Shown piece after piece: positions 14,198-21,543 of a DNA stretch of 22,427 nucleotides. Source of the DNA: JADLGL01 sp964611195 (GTDB taxonomy: Bacteria > Pseudomonadota > Alphaproteobacteria > Rhizobiales > Kaistiaceae); NCBI GenBank assembly GCA_964611195.1, contig CAZSXA010000017.1:1-22427 (forward strand), in the 5' to 3' direction. The notes under the pieces are model-generated. The model made no database searches, was not told the DNA's origin, and worked only from the letters and a program-made list of their open reading frames with translations. Position numbers and translations under genes: made by a program. Numbering within the stretch: position 1 is the stretch's first letter; each line of letters begins with the position of its first letter.

Positions 14198-14280
14198 GTT
14201 CCGGCTCTACGCTGCGCTTCGGCCGGAACGACACGATTGAATTGTCGTCGTTCCGGGGCCGCGAAGCGAAACCCGGAATC
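14198..14280. repeat. REP-like imperfect palindrome
   Basis: The core hairpin is CCGGAACGAC (14223-14232), 14-nt loop, GTCGTTCCGG (14247-14256). Outside it, CGCTTCGG pairs imperfectly with CCGCGAAGCG, and the outer edges are GGTTCCGG and CCGGAATC. The GCGCTTCGGCCGGAACGACA type of sequence resembles dispersed extragenic palindromes of alphaproteobacteria. It fills most of the spacer between the aldo/keto reductase stop and the FG-GAP start, and may also terminate the former's transcript. No second copy was seen in this window. Confidence 0.6.
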
Positions 14281-14292
14281 TCCTCCGCGCAG

Positions 14293-15162
14293 CTACTCGC
14301 CCCTGCCGAAGCGATCGAGCGCGGCGAACTCCTCGTCGCTGAGCTCGACCGAGGCTGCGGCGGTGTTCTCCTCCAGATGCTTGACCTTGCCGGTGCCCGG
14401 GATCGGCAGCATCACCGGCGAGCGTTTGAGCAGCCAGGCAAGCGCGATCTGCCCCGGCGTCGCCCGGCTGACGAGATCGGCGAGCTCGGACCCGGCCTCG
14501 GCGAGATTGCCCGCCGCCAGCGGGTACCACGGCATGAAGCCGATGCTCTCGGCTTCGCAGAAATCGAGCACGTCCTCGCTGCCACGGTCGGTGAGATTGT
14601 AGCGGTTCTGCACGGTCGCGACGGGGAAGTATCGCCGCGCCGCCTTGATCTCCTCGACCGTCACCTCAGAAAGCCCGATGTGGCGGATGAGGCCGCGGTC
14701 GCGCATGTCTCGGATCGCGTCGAACTGCTCCTCGCGCGGCACCTTCTCGTCGATGCGGTGCAGCTGCCAGAGGTCGATACGCTCGACGCCGAGGCGCTTG
14801 AGGCTGCCTTCGGCCTGGCGGCGAAGGTGCTCCGGGCGTCCGTTGCGGTCCCATTTGAACGGCGCCGGCCGTTCGAGCCCGGCCTTGGTGGCGATGACGA
14901 TCTCGCCATAGGGATGGAGCACTTCCCTGATGAGCTTCTCGCTGACCTCGGGCCCGTAGGAATCGGCGGTGTCGATGAAGTTGATGCCGAGCTCGGGAAC
15001 CCGCCGCAGCGTCCGGCGGGCCTCGTCGGGATCCTCCGGGTCGCCCCAGATGCCCTTGCCGGTGACGCGCATCGCGCCGAAGCCGAGGCGGTTGACGGTC
15101 ATGTCTCCGCCGATGGCGAACTGGCCGGACTTGGCGGCGTCGAGGCTTGATTGATCGGTCAT
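14293..15162 (-). CDS. aldo/keto reductase
   Basis: An NADPH-dependent (alpha/beta)8-barrel oxidoreductase of 289 residues. The catalytic tetrad is visible: Asp64 and Tyr69 in FIDTADSYG, Lys93 in IVIATKAG, and His135 in WQLHRID. QNRYNLTDR matches the conserved nicotinamide-stacking and strand segment, and LPIPGTGKVKHLEEN is the usual cofactor-phosphate-binding end. It resembles the YajO/Tas-like general reductases that act on aldehydes; the substrate is unknown. The ATG at 15162 has AAGG eight bases upstream. It is divergent from the MerR/TipAS regulator with 138 bp between them, so the regulator's dyad at 15251-15265 could also affect it. Confidence 0.92.
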   Translation of the reverse strand: MTDQSSLDAAKSGQFAIGGDMTVNRLGFGAMRVTGKGIWGDPEDPDEARRTLRRVPELGINFIDTADSYGPEVSEKLIREVLHPYGEIVIATKAGLERPAPFKWDRNGRPEHLRRQAEGSLKRLGVERIDLWQLHRIDEKVPREEQFDAIRDMRDRGLIRHIGLSEVTVEEIKAARRYFPVATVQNRYNLTDRGSEDVLDFCEAESIGFMPWYPLAAGNLAEAGSELADLVSRATPGQIALAWLLKRSPVMLPIPGTGKVKHLEENTAAASVELSDEEFAALDRFGRGE

Positions 15163-15244
15163 GGAAACTGCCTTGCTGCTGTGAAGGATTCGGCCGGAGA
15201 TAAGTGCCGGTTACTGGCGACGCAAAGAAAACGCGCCGGGGCTC

Positions 15245-15275
15245 TTGACCCTGACGTGACGTGAGACCCCATCAG
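15245..15275 (+). promoter_or_regulatory. MerR-type promoter with operator dyad
   Basis: TTGACC (15245-15250) and CATCAG (15270-15275) are separated by 19 bp, the over-long spacer typical of MerR-activated promoters. Inside it lies the dyad CTGACGT-G-ACGTGAG (15251-15265), which has a single mismatch from perfect symmetry. The regulator gene begins at 15301, so autoregulation is likely. Confidence 0.6.
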
Positions 15276-15300
15276 AGCCGGGTCAACAGGGATTGAGGCC

Positions 15301-16071
15301 ATGCCGGACTACACCGTCAAAGACGTGGCGGAGCTTTCAGGCGTCACCGTCCGAACGCTCCATTTTTACGATGAGATCGGTCTCCTCAAGCCCGCCCACT
15401 ATGGCGAGAACGGCTATCGATACTACGGCAAGGATGAACTGCGCCGGCTTCAGCACGTCATGTTCTATCGCGAACTCGGCGTGCCGCTGGATCAGATCAA
15501 GGCGATCCTGTCGGCCCCCGAATTCGACCGGCTTGAAGCGCTGAAGGCGCATCGCGAGCGGATGGAGAAGGAGGTCGACCGCTATCGCCGGCTCCTCACC
15601 ACGATCGATGCGACCATCGCCGAACTCAACGGAGCGACGACAATGTCGGACAATGAACTGTTCGCCGGCTTCTCGGAGGAGAAGCAGCGACAATATGAGA
15701 AGGACCTCGTCGATCGGTTCGGGCCCGGCGTCCAGACCAAGATCGACGAGTCGAAGGAACGGATCAAAGGCTGGACCAGGCAGGAGTTCCAGGAATCCTC
15801 GGAACGCTGGAACGCGTTCCTGGCGAGCCTTGGGGCCCTCGCGGCCGAAGGCAAGAGCCCGGACTCTGCCGAGGTTCAGGCGCTGATCCCGACCCACAGA
15901 GCGTGGCTCGAGCAATACTGGACGCCGGTGCGCGAGTCCTACATCGGGCTCGGCCAGCTCTATGCCGGCCACCCGGACTTCCGCAAGCAGTTCGACGCGG
16001 TCCATGAGGGCCTCGCCGATTTCTGCGCCGAAGCCATGCGCGTCTACGCCGAGCGGGAACTGCCCGCATGA
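15301..16071 (+). CDS. MerR family regulator with TipAS ligand-binding domain
   Basis: A 256-residue transcription factor. The N-terminal MerR winged helix (residues 1-70: YTVKDVAELSGVTVRTLHFYDEIGLL, then GYRYYGKDELRRLQHV) is followed by a dimerising coiled coil (about 75-112, ALKAHRERMEKEVDRYRRLL). A TipAS-type effector domain comes next (about 125-250: FAGFSEEKQRQYEKDLVDRFG, then HRAWLEQYWTP, then YAGHPDFRKQFD, then LADFCAEAMRVYAE). TipAS domains bind diverse antibiotics or hydrophobic drugs and turn the protein into an activator. The ATG at 15301 has AGGG nine bases and GAGG two bases upstream. The promoter at 15245-15275 carries the expected dyad. It is divergent from the aldo/keto reductase and convergent with the sugar dehydrogenase, with a strong hairpin between. 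Confidence 0.93.
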   Translation: MPDYTVKDVAELSGVTVRTLHFYDEIGLLKPAHYGENGYRYYGKDELRRLQHVMFYRELGVPLDQIKAILSAPEFDRLEALKAHRERMEKEVDRYRRLLTTIDATIAELNGATTMSDNELFAGFSEEKQRQYEKDLVDRFGPGVQTKIDESKERIKGWTRQEFQESSERWNAFLASLGALAAEGKSPDSAEVQALIPTHRAWLEQYWTPVRESYIGLGQLYAGHPDFRKQFDAVHEGLADFCAEAMRVYAERELPA

Positions 16072-16084
16072 TCGGCGGGAAGAC

Positions 16085-16108
16085 GGCCGCGGCCGAAAGG
16101 CCGCGGCC
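16085..16108. terminator. bidirectional GC hairpin with GAAA loop
   Basis: GGCCGCGGCC (16085-16094), loop GAAA, GGCCGCGGCC (16099-16108): a perfect 10-bp stem capped by a stable GNRA tetraloop. It lies between the convergent regulator stop (16071) and sugar dehydrogenase stop (16117). There is no T tract, but its placement and strength suit a two-way terminator. Confidence 0.65.
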
Positions 16109-16116
16109 ACCTGCTG

Positions 16117-17232
16117 CTACTGCGCGACGATCTTCAGGACCTCGCCACGATTGTTGGTGATGTAGATCTCGCCGGACGCGTCGAAGCCGAAGGAGAGCAC
16201 CCGGCCGAGATCGCCGACTTCGCTCGTCCACGACATGACGTCGACCGCCTCGCCGTCCTCATAGCGGAACGACCTGAGGAAGCCGGTGCAGTAGTCGGAA
16301 AAGAAGTAGTGCCCGCGCACCTCCGGGATTGCGGCACCGCGATAGACATAGCCGCCGGTCACCGAGCAGCCCTCGTCATGGGAGTATTCGTAGACCGGCA
16401 GGACCAGCCCTTCCTCGTCGCAGCTATTGGCCTGGAAGCAGTGATTTCCTTCCATGATCGGCCAGCCGAGATTGGCGCCCGCATCGGCGATCGAGACCAC
16501 CGAGATCTCCTCCCACTGGTTCTGGCCGACATCGGCGATGATGAGGTCGTGCTCGTCGAACGTCGCCCGCCACGGATTGCGAAGGCCGTAGATGAAGGCC
16601 TCCGGCCCGCCGCCGCCATCGGCCCACGGATTGCCCTGCGGGATCGCATAGGGCTCGCCGCGGTCGACATCGAGGCGAAGCATCTTGCCGAGCAGACTGT
16701 CGGGGTTCTGGCCGTTGCCGAAGCGGTCATTGGCGCCGCCGCCGTCGCCGGTAGCGATATAGAGATAGCTGTCCGGCCCGAAGCCGATCCAGCCGCCATT
16801 GTGATTGCCGGCGGGCTGGTCGAAGCCGATGATCGTCTTGGCCGTGCTCGGCGCCGCCTGGTTGGGGTCGGACGAGGCGCGGAACTCGACGACGCGGGTG
16901 TCGCCGTCATTGTTGGTGTAGTTGACGAAGAACCGCCCGTTCTCGGCATAGCGCGGATGGAAGGCGAGCCCCAGCAGGCCCTGCTCGCCGCCGAAGCTCA
17001 CATCGCTGCGGATGTCGAGGAACGGGGTCTCGAGCACCTCGCCATTCTCGATGACGAAGATCTGTCCCGGTTGGTCGACGACGAAGATTCGCTCGTCGCC
17101 CGCGGGTGCCGATACGAAGACCGGCTGCTCGAAGCCGTCGGCAAGAACCTCGACGCCGATCTGGGCCTCCGCCACGGCCGGCGCGAGGGCGATCGCCGCC
17201 GCCGCTGCGAGGGTAGGAATTGAGATGCGCAT
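16117..17232 (-). CDS. PQQ-dependent sugar dehydrogenase (soluble GDH/HHIP-like beta-propeller)
   Basis: A 371-residue exported six-blade propeller related to soluble glucose/aldose sugar dehydrogenases, which oxidise sugars with pyrroloquinoline quinone in the periplasm. The signal peptide is MRISIPTLAAAAAIALAPAV and is cleaved near AEA-Q (23/24). Typical motifs: QPVFVSAPAGDERIFVVDQPG, GGEQGLLGLAFHPRYAENGRFFVNYT, GNHNGGWIGFGPD with the presumed catalytic base His144, TGDGGG, and GLRNPWRATFD with Arg218. An insertion with cysteines (NHCFQANSCDEEG, then DEGCSVTGG) is common in the HHIP-like branch. The ATG at 17232 has GGAGG ten bases upstream. The ABC exporter stop is 45 bp upstream, so read-through is possible. 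No PQQ biosynthesis genes are nearby, so cofactor use is inferred from the family. Confidence 0.88.
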   Translation of the reverse strand: MRISIPTLAAAAAIALAPAVAEAQIGVEVLADGFEQPVFVSAPAGDERIFVVDQPGQIFVIENGEVLETPFLDIRSDVSFGGEQGLLGLAFHPRYAENGRFFVNYTNNDGDTRVVEFRASSDPNQAAPSTAKTIIGFDQPAGNHNGGWIGFGPDSYLYIATGDGGGANDRFGNGQNPDSLLGKMLRLDVDRGEPYAIPQGNPWADGGGGPEAFIYGLRNPWRATFDEHDLIIADVGQNQWEEISVVSIADAGANLGWPIMEGNHCFQANSCDEEGLVLPVYEYSHDEGCSVTGGYVYRGAAIPEVRGHYFFSDYCTGFLRSFRYEDGEAVDVMSWTSEVGDLGRVLSFGFDASGEIYITNNRGEVLKIVAQ

Positions 17233-17277
17233 GGGTTGAGGGCCTCCGCGGTTTGTTCGCGTCGCGCCGCCCCTTGT

Positions 17278-19137
17278 CTACTCTGCCGCTTCGATGCGCC
17301 GGGGCGTCGCCGCACTGTCCAGGAAGCCGCCAGACTGCCGTTCCCAAAGCTGGGCGTAAAGGCCGCGACCGTTCAATAGCTCCTGATGGTTGCCTTCCTC
17401 GACGATCCGGCCGTGATCCATGACGATCAGCCGGTCGAGCATCGCGATGGTCGACAGCCGATGGGCGATGGCAATGACGGTCTTGCCGGCCATCAGCGAC
17501 ATCAGATGCTCCTGGATCGCGGCCTCGACTTCGGAGTCGAGCGACGCCGTTGCTTCGTCGAGCACCAGGATCGGCGCGTCCTTCAGGAACACCCGGGCGA
17601 TCGCGACCCGCTGGCGCTGGCCGCCGGAGAGCTTGACCCCGCGCTCGCCGACAAGCGCGTCATAGCCCGTCCGGCCATAGGGGTCGGACGCCTCGCGGAT
17701 GAAGGCATCGGCATGGGCCTTGCGAGCCGCCTCGACGATCTCCTCGTCGCTGGCCTCCGGCCGGCCGTAGCGGATGTTGTCGCGGATCGAGCGGTGGAGC
17801 AGCGAGGTGTCCTGCGTCACGAAGCCGATCGAACGGCGCAGGCTCTCCTGCGTCACCGCCGCGATGTCCTGCCCATCGATCAGTATGCGGCCCTTCTCCA
17901 GATCGAAGAAGCGGAGCAGGAGGTTCACCAGCGTCGATTTGCCCGCTCCCGAGCGGCCGACAAGGCCGATCTTCTCGCCGGGCCGGATCGTCAGCGACAG
18001 GCCGTCGATGACGTGCTTGGCGTCGCCATAATGGAAGCCGATCTCGTCGAAGCGGATCTCGCCGCGCGGCACCTCGATCGCCGAGGCGCCCGGCCGGTCG
18101 GTGACCGTGTGCGGCTGCGACAGCGTGTTGATGCCGTCCTGGACGACGCCAAGCTGTTCGAACATCTGCGAGATTTCCCAGATGATCCATTGCGAGGTCG
18201 AACGGAGGCGAAGCACCAGCGCGATCCCGACCGCGATCGCGCCCATCGTCACCACCTCGTCGACCCAGGCGAGGATCGCGACGCCGGCGATGGTGGCGAG
18301 CAGCAAGGCGTTGAGCGTCTCAAGGAAGAACTGGAGCTTGGTCGTCAGCCGGAACATCGGCCGGACGGTGCCCATGAACTCGTCCATCGCCTCGCGGGCA
18401 TAGTCTTCCTCGCCGCGCGAATGGGCGAAGAGCTCTACCGTCTGGATGTTGGTGTAGCTGTCGACAACGCGCCCTGTGAGCTGGGCGCGGGCGTCGGCCT
18501 GCGCGGTCGAGATCTTCCGCATCCGCGGGACGAAATAGAAGAGGATCGCGAGATAGCCGGCGAGCCAGGCGATCAACGGCAGCGTCAGGATCGGGTCCGA
18601 CTGGCCGACCAGCACCAGCGCACCGACGAAATAGACGACGACATAGACGAAGACGTCGATGAGCTTGTCCATGACGTCGCGCACGGCCTGCGCGGTCTGC
18701 ATCACCTTCGTTGCGACTCGGCCGGCGAACTCGCCCTGGAAGAAGGCCAGGCTTTGGCCGAGCATGTAGCGGTGGGTGATCCACCGCACGAGCATCGGGT
18801 GGTTGCCGAAGATCGTCTGAAAGTGGACCAGCGACTGCAGGAAGACGATCAGCGGATAGGCGATGACGACGGCCGCTGCCATCGCGAGGAGGCCGCCGCC
18901 ATGGACGTCGAGAAAGGTCTCGCGGTCGGCGGCGGAGAGCCAGTCGACAATCCCGCCGAGGAACGAGATGAAGACGAGTTCGGCGACGGAAAGGAGCGCC
19001 GTGCCGATGGCAACCAGCGCCATCCACGGCAGCAGCGGCCGCGAGAAATGGACGAGGAACGACCACAATCCCTTCGGCGGAGTCGCGGGGGTCGCCGACG
19101 GATAGAGGTCAATCCGAGACTCGAAGTATCGGAACAC
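17278..19137 (-). CDS. ABC exporter, fused permease and ATPase (half-transporter)
   Basis: A 619-residue type IV ABC exporter subunit, expected to work as a homodimer in the inner membrane. The substrate is unknown; relatives export lipids, drugs or peptides. Hydrophobic helices occupy about residues 36-60, 84-104, 160-180, 186-204, 278-292 and 297-312. The ATPase domain has Walker A GRSGAGKS (394-401), the Q-loop near TQDTSLL, signature LSGGQRQR (503-510), Walker B ILVLDEATASLD (523-534) and the H-loop AHRLST. All catalytic residues are intact. An N-terminal cytoplasmic extension of about 30 residues precedes the first helix. The start is GTG at 19137 without a clear ribosome site; the nearby ATG at 19151 is out of frame. 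The sugar dehydrogenase gene follows 45 bp downstream. Confidence 0.93.
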   Translation of the reverse strand: MFRYFESRIDLYPSATPATPPKGLWSFLVHFSRPLLPWMALVAIGTALLSVAELVFISFLGGIVDWLSAADRETFLDVHGGGLLAMAAAVVIAYPLIVFLQSLVHFQTIFGNHPMLVRWITHRYMLGQSLAFFQGEFAGRVATKVMQTAQAVRDVMDKLIDVFVYVVVYFVGALVLVGQSDPILTLPLIAWLAGYLAILFYFVPRMRKISTAQADARAQLTGRVVDSYTNIQTVELFAHSRGEEDYAREAMDEFMGTVRPMFRLTTKLQFFLETLNALLLATIAGVAILAWVDEVVTMGAIAVGIALVLRLRSTSQWIIWEISQMFEQLGVVQDGINTLSQPHTVTDRPGASAIEVPRGEIRFDEIGFHYGDAKHVIDGLSLTIRPGEKIGLVGRSGAGKSTLVNLLLRFFDLEKGRILIDGQDIAAVTQESLRRSIGFVTQDTSLLHRSIRDNIRYGRPEASDEEIVEAARKAHADAFIREASDPYGRTGYDALVGERGVKLSGGQRQRVAIARVFLKDAPILVLDEATASLDSEVEAAIQEHLMSLMAGKTVIAIAHRLSTIAMLDRLIVMDHGRIVEEGNHQELLNGRGLYAQLWERQSGGFLDSAATPRRIEAAE

Positions 19138-19278
19138 GGGGGTCTGGCCATGTGAGCGGTGGCGGACGCCGGTGCGCTTGCCGGCGGGCGGCGGACCCTA
19201 GTCTCTCCCGGTCGTCGCCACAAGCGCGCGGCGCCAAGCCCGGCCGCCGGCGCATGGCAGCTGCCCGGAGCGGCGATA

Positions 19279-19307
19279 TTGGACACCCTCGCCGACGCTG
19301 CTAAGAG
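19279..19307 (+). promoter_or_regulatory. weak candidate promoter for the mcl-mtkAB operon
   Basis: TTGGAC (19279-19284), 17-bp spacer, TAAGAG (19302-19307). It would start near 19314, about 66 nt before the TTG start. It is the best match in the 242-bp divergent region 19138-19379, which otherwise shows no clear signal, but the -10 is poor. Confidence 0.3.
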
Positions 19308-19379
19308 ACTGCCGGGCGGCGGGCGTGCCCGAAAACAAGGCAACGACAACGCGCTCGCCGGGGCAGGAGTCATCGTCCT

Positions 19380-20339
19380 TTGAGTCACACGCTTCATCAT
19401 CTGCGAAAAGCCCGCGTCCAGCGTTCCGAGCTGGCGGTTCCGGGCTCCAATCCGACCATGATCGAAAAGGCGGCGAAATCGGCCGCCGACTACGTCTTCC
19501 TCGACATCGAGGATGCGGTCGCTCCGCCCGACAAGGAGCAGGCCCGCAAGAACATCATCGAGGCGCTCAACGACATCGACTGGCGCGGCGCCGGCAAGAC
19601 GGTGTCGGTGAGGATCAACGGCCTCGACACCCACTACATGTATCGCGACGTCGTCGACGTCATGGAGCAGGCGGGCGACAAGCTCGACACCATCCTGGTG
19701 CCGAAGGTCGGCGTCCCCGCCGATCTCTACGCCGTCGAGATGATGGTCTCGCAGATCGAGGTCGCGAAGGGCTATCAGTCCAGAGTCGGCCTCGAGGCCC
19801 TGATCGAGACGGCGCTCGGCATGGCCAATGTCGAGCAGATCGCAGCGTTTCCGGGCCGGCTCGAGGCTCTCCATTTCGGCGTCGCCGACTACGCCGCGAG
19901 CGTCCGCAAGCGGACCGTCAATATCGGCGGTCAGAGCCCCGACTACCCCTACGACATGTGGCATTCGGCGCTGACGCGCATGACCGTCGCCTGCCGCGCC
20001 TATGGCCTGCGCGCAATCGACGGTCCCTTCGGCGACTTCAAGGATCCTGACGGCTATCGCGAGGCCGCGCGCCGCGCCGCCGCCCTCGGCATCGAAGGCA
20101 AATGGGCGATCCATCCGAGCCAGATCGAGCTTGCCAACGAGGTCTATTCGCCGGCGCCCAACGAGGTCGAGCGGGCCCAGAAGATCATCGATGCCCTTAA
20201 GGAGGCCGAGGCCGCCGGCCGCGGCGCCGCTTCGCTTGACGGCAAGATGATCGATGCGGCATCGGAACGGATGGCCCGCAACGTTATCCTCATTCACGAA
20301 GCGATCGAGTCCGCCGCCAAGGCCAAGGCAAGCGCGTAA
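19380..20339 (+). CDS. mcl: L-malyl-CoA lyase (HpcH/HpaI-citrate lyase family)
   Basis: It cleaves L-malyl-CoA to acetyl-CoA and glyoxylate, the closing step of the serine cycle; relatives also act on beta-methylmalyl-CoA. The 319-residue protein closely follows Methylobacterium MclA as I recall it: RSELAVPGSNPTMIEKAA, FLDIEDAVAP (metal and CoA region), INGLDTHYMYRDVVDV, LVPKVGVPADLYAVE, ALIETALGMANVE (metal Glu), LHFGVADYAAS, ACRAYGLRAIDGPFGDF, and EGKWAIHPSQIELANEV. Compared with MclA it lacks a short loop after the IGG segment. The start is TTG at 19380: GGAG is nine bases upstream and the alignment begins there. mtkA follows after 11 bp, which supports malyl-CoA lyase over citrate lyase beta subunit. 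Confidence 0.93.
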   Translation: MSHTLHHLRKARVQRSELAVPGSNPTMIEKAAKSAADYVFLDIEDAVAPPDKEQARKNIIEALNDIDWRGAGKTVSVRINGLDTHYMYRDVVDVMEQAGDKLDTILVPKVGVPADLYAVEMMVSQIEVAKGYQSRVGLEALIETALGMANVEQIAAFPGRLEALHFGVADYAASVRKRTVNIGGQSPDYPYDMWHSALTRMTVACRAYGLRAIDGPFGDFKDPDGYREAARRAAALGIEGKWAIHPSQIELANEVYSPAPNEVERAQKIIDALKEAEAAGRGAASLDGKMIDAASERMARNVILIHEAIESAAKAKASA

Positions 20340-20350
20340 CAGGAACATCG

Positions 20351-21532
20351 ATGGATATTCACGAGTATCAGGCGAAGGCCCTGCTCGCCCGCAACGGCGT
20401 CGCGATCGCCAAGGGCGCGCTGGCGCACACCGCCGACGAGGCGGTGGAGAAGGCCCGCGAAATCGGCGGCAGCACCTGGGCGGTCAAGGCGCAGGTCCAT
20501 TCCGGAGCCAGGGGCAAAGCCGGCGGCATCAAGATCTGCCGCTCCGAGGATGAGGTCGCCGCCGCCGCCGAGGCGCTGATCGGCGAGACGCTGGTCACCA
20601 ACCAGACCGGCCCGCGCGGCAAGCTGATTTCGAGCCTCTATGTCGAGGCCGCCACCGACATCGACCGCGAATTCTATCTCGGCTTCGTCATCGACCGCGG
20701 CACCGAGCAGGTGACCATCGTCGCCTCGGCCGCGGGCGGCATGGAGATCGAAGAGGTCGCGGCGAGCAATCCTGACGCCATCATACGCGTCCCCGTCGAC
20801 CCGGCCTTCGGCCTGCGCCCCTATCACGGTCGCAATCTCGCCCACGCGCTGGGCTTCCGCGGCAAGTCGATCGCCAAGGCGGCGACCGCGATCCTCGGCT
20901 GCTATCGCACCTTCGTCGACAACGACGCCGCGATGCTGGAGATCAATCCGCTGGTCGCCACCGGCGACGGCGACGTCGTCGCGCTCGACGCCAAGATGAC
21001 CCTCGACACCAACGCCTTCTTCCGCCACCCGCAGCTGGAGGAACTGCGCGACAAGTCGCAGGAGGACCCGCGCGAGACCTATGCCAACGATTCCGGCCTC
21101 TCCTATGTCGGCCTCGACGGCACGATCGGCTGCATCATCAACGGCGCCGGGCTGGCGATGGCAACGCTCGACATGATCAAGCTCGCCGGTGGCGAGCCGG
21201 CGAATTTCCTCGACATCGGCGGCGCCGCCTCGCCGGAGCGCGTGGCGAAATCGTTCCGCGCCGTTCTCCGCGACGGCAATGTCGGCGCGATCCTCGTCAA
21301 CATCTTCGCCGGCATCAACCGCTGCGACTGGGTTGCCGAGGGCATCCTTCAGGCGCTGGACGAGGTGACGATCTCGGTGCCGCTGATCGTTCGCCTCGAA
21401 GGCACCAACGTGAAGGAGGGGATGGAGATCCTCGCCAAGGCGGAACACCCGATCATCATTGCCGAGACGCTGGGCGACGCTGCCGACAAGGCCGTCGGCG
21501 CCTGGCGCCAGGCCAAGCAGATTGCCAGCTAG
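20351..21532 (+). CDS. mtkA: malate-CoA ligase (malate thiokinase) beta subunit
   Basis: An ATP-grasp subunit of the enzyme joining malate and CoA with ATP to malyl-CoA. The 393 residues include MDIHEYQAKALLARNGVAI, VKAQVHSGARGKAGGIKIC, ATP-grasp metal ligands in MLEINPLVAT, and ALDAKMTLDTNAFF. The substrate-side segments are CIINGAGLAMATLDMIKLAGGEPANFLD and FAGINRCDWVAEGI. It is homologous to SucC. I call it MtkA because it lies 11 bp after malyl-CoA lyase and because INRCDWVAEG reads as in MtkA of methylotrophs, where succinyl-CoA synthetase usually has CD-x-IA-x-G. The ATG at 20351 has AGGA six bases upstream. A succinyl-CoA synthetase role is the main alternative. Confidence 0.88.
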   Translation: MDIHEYQAKALLARNGVAIAKGALAHTADEAVEKAREIGGSTWAVKAQVHSGARGKAGGIKICRSEDEVAAAAEALIGETLVTNQTGPRGKLISSLYVEAATDIDREFYLGFVIDRGTEQVTIVASAAGGMEIEEVAASNPDAIIRVPVDPAFGLRPYHGRNLAHALGFRGKSIAKAATAILGCYRTFVDNDAAMLEINPLVATGDGDVVALDAKMTLDTNAFFRHPQLEELRDKSQEDPRETYANDSGLSYVGLDGTIGCIINGAGLAMATLDMIKLAGGEPANFLDIGGAASPERVAKSFRAVLRDGNVGAILVNIFAGINRCDWVAEGILQALDEVTISVPLIVRLEGTNVKEGMEILAKAEHPIIIAETLGDAADKAVGAWRQAKQIAS

Positions 21533-21543
21533 GGACTCGGCCG

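Noticed and set aside
17386..19155. Plus-strand open frame of 589 codons
   Set aside because: It mirrors the ABC exporter, whose domains are unambiguous. The mirror frame is a low-complexity Asp/Arg/His sequence.
18849..20348. Minus-strand open frame of 499 codons
   Set aside because: It is antisense to malyl-CoA lyase and runs out of frame into the exporter; no recognisable domain.
20294..21448. Minus-strand open frame of 384 codons
   Set aside because: It is antisense to mtkA, whose motifs are clear.
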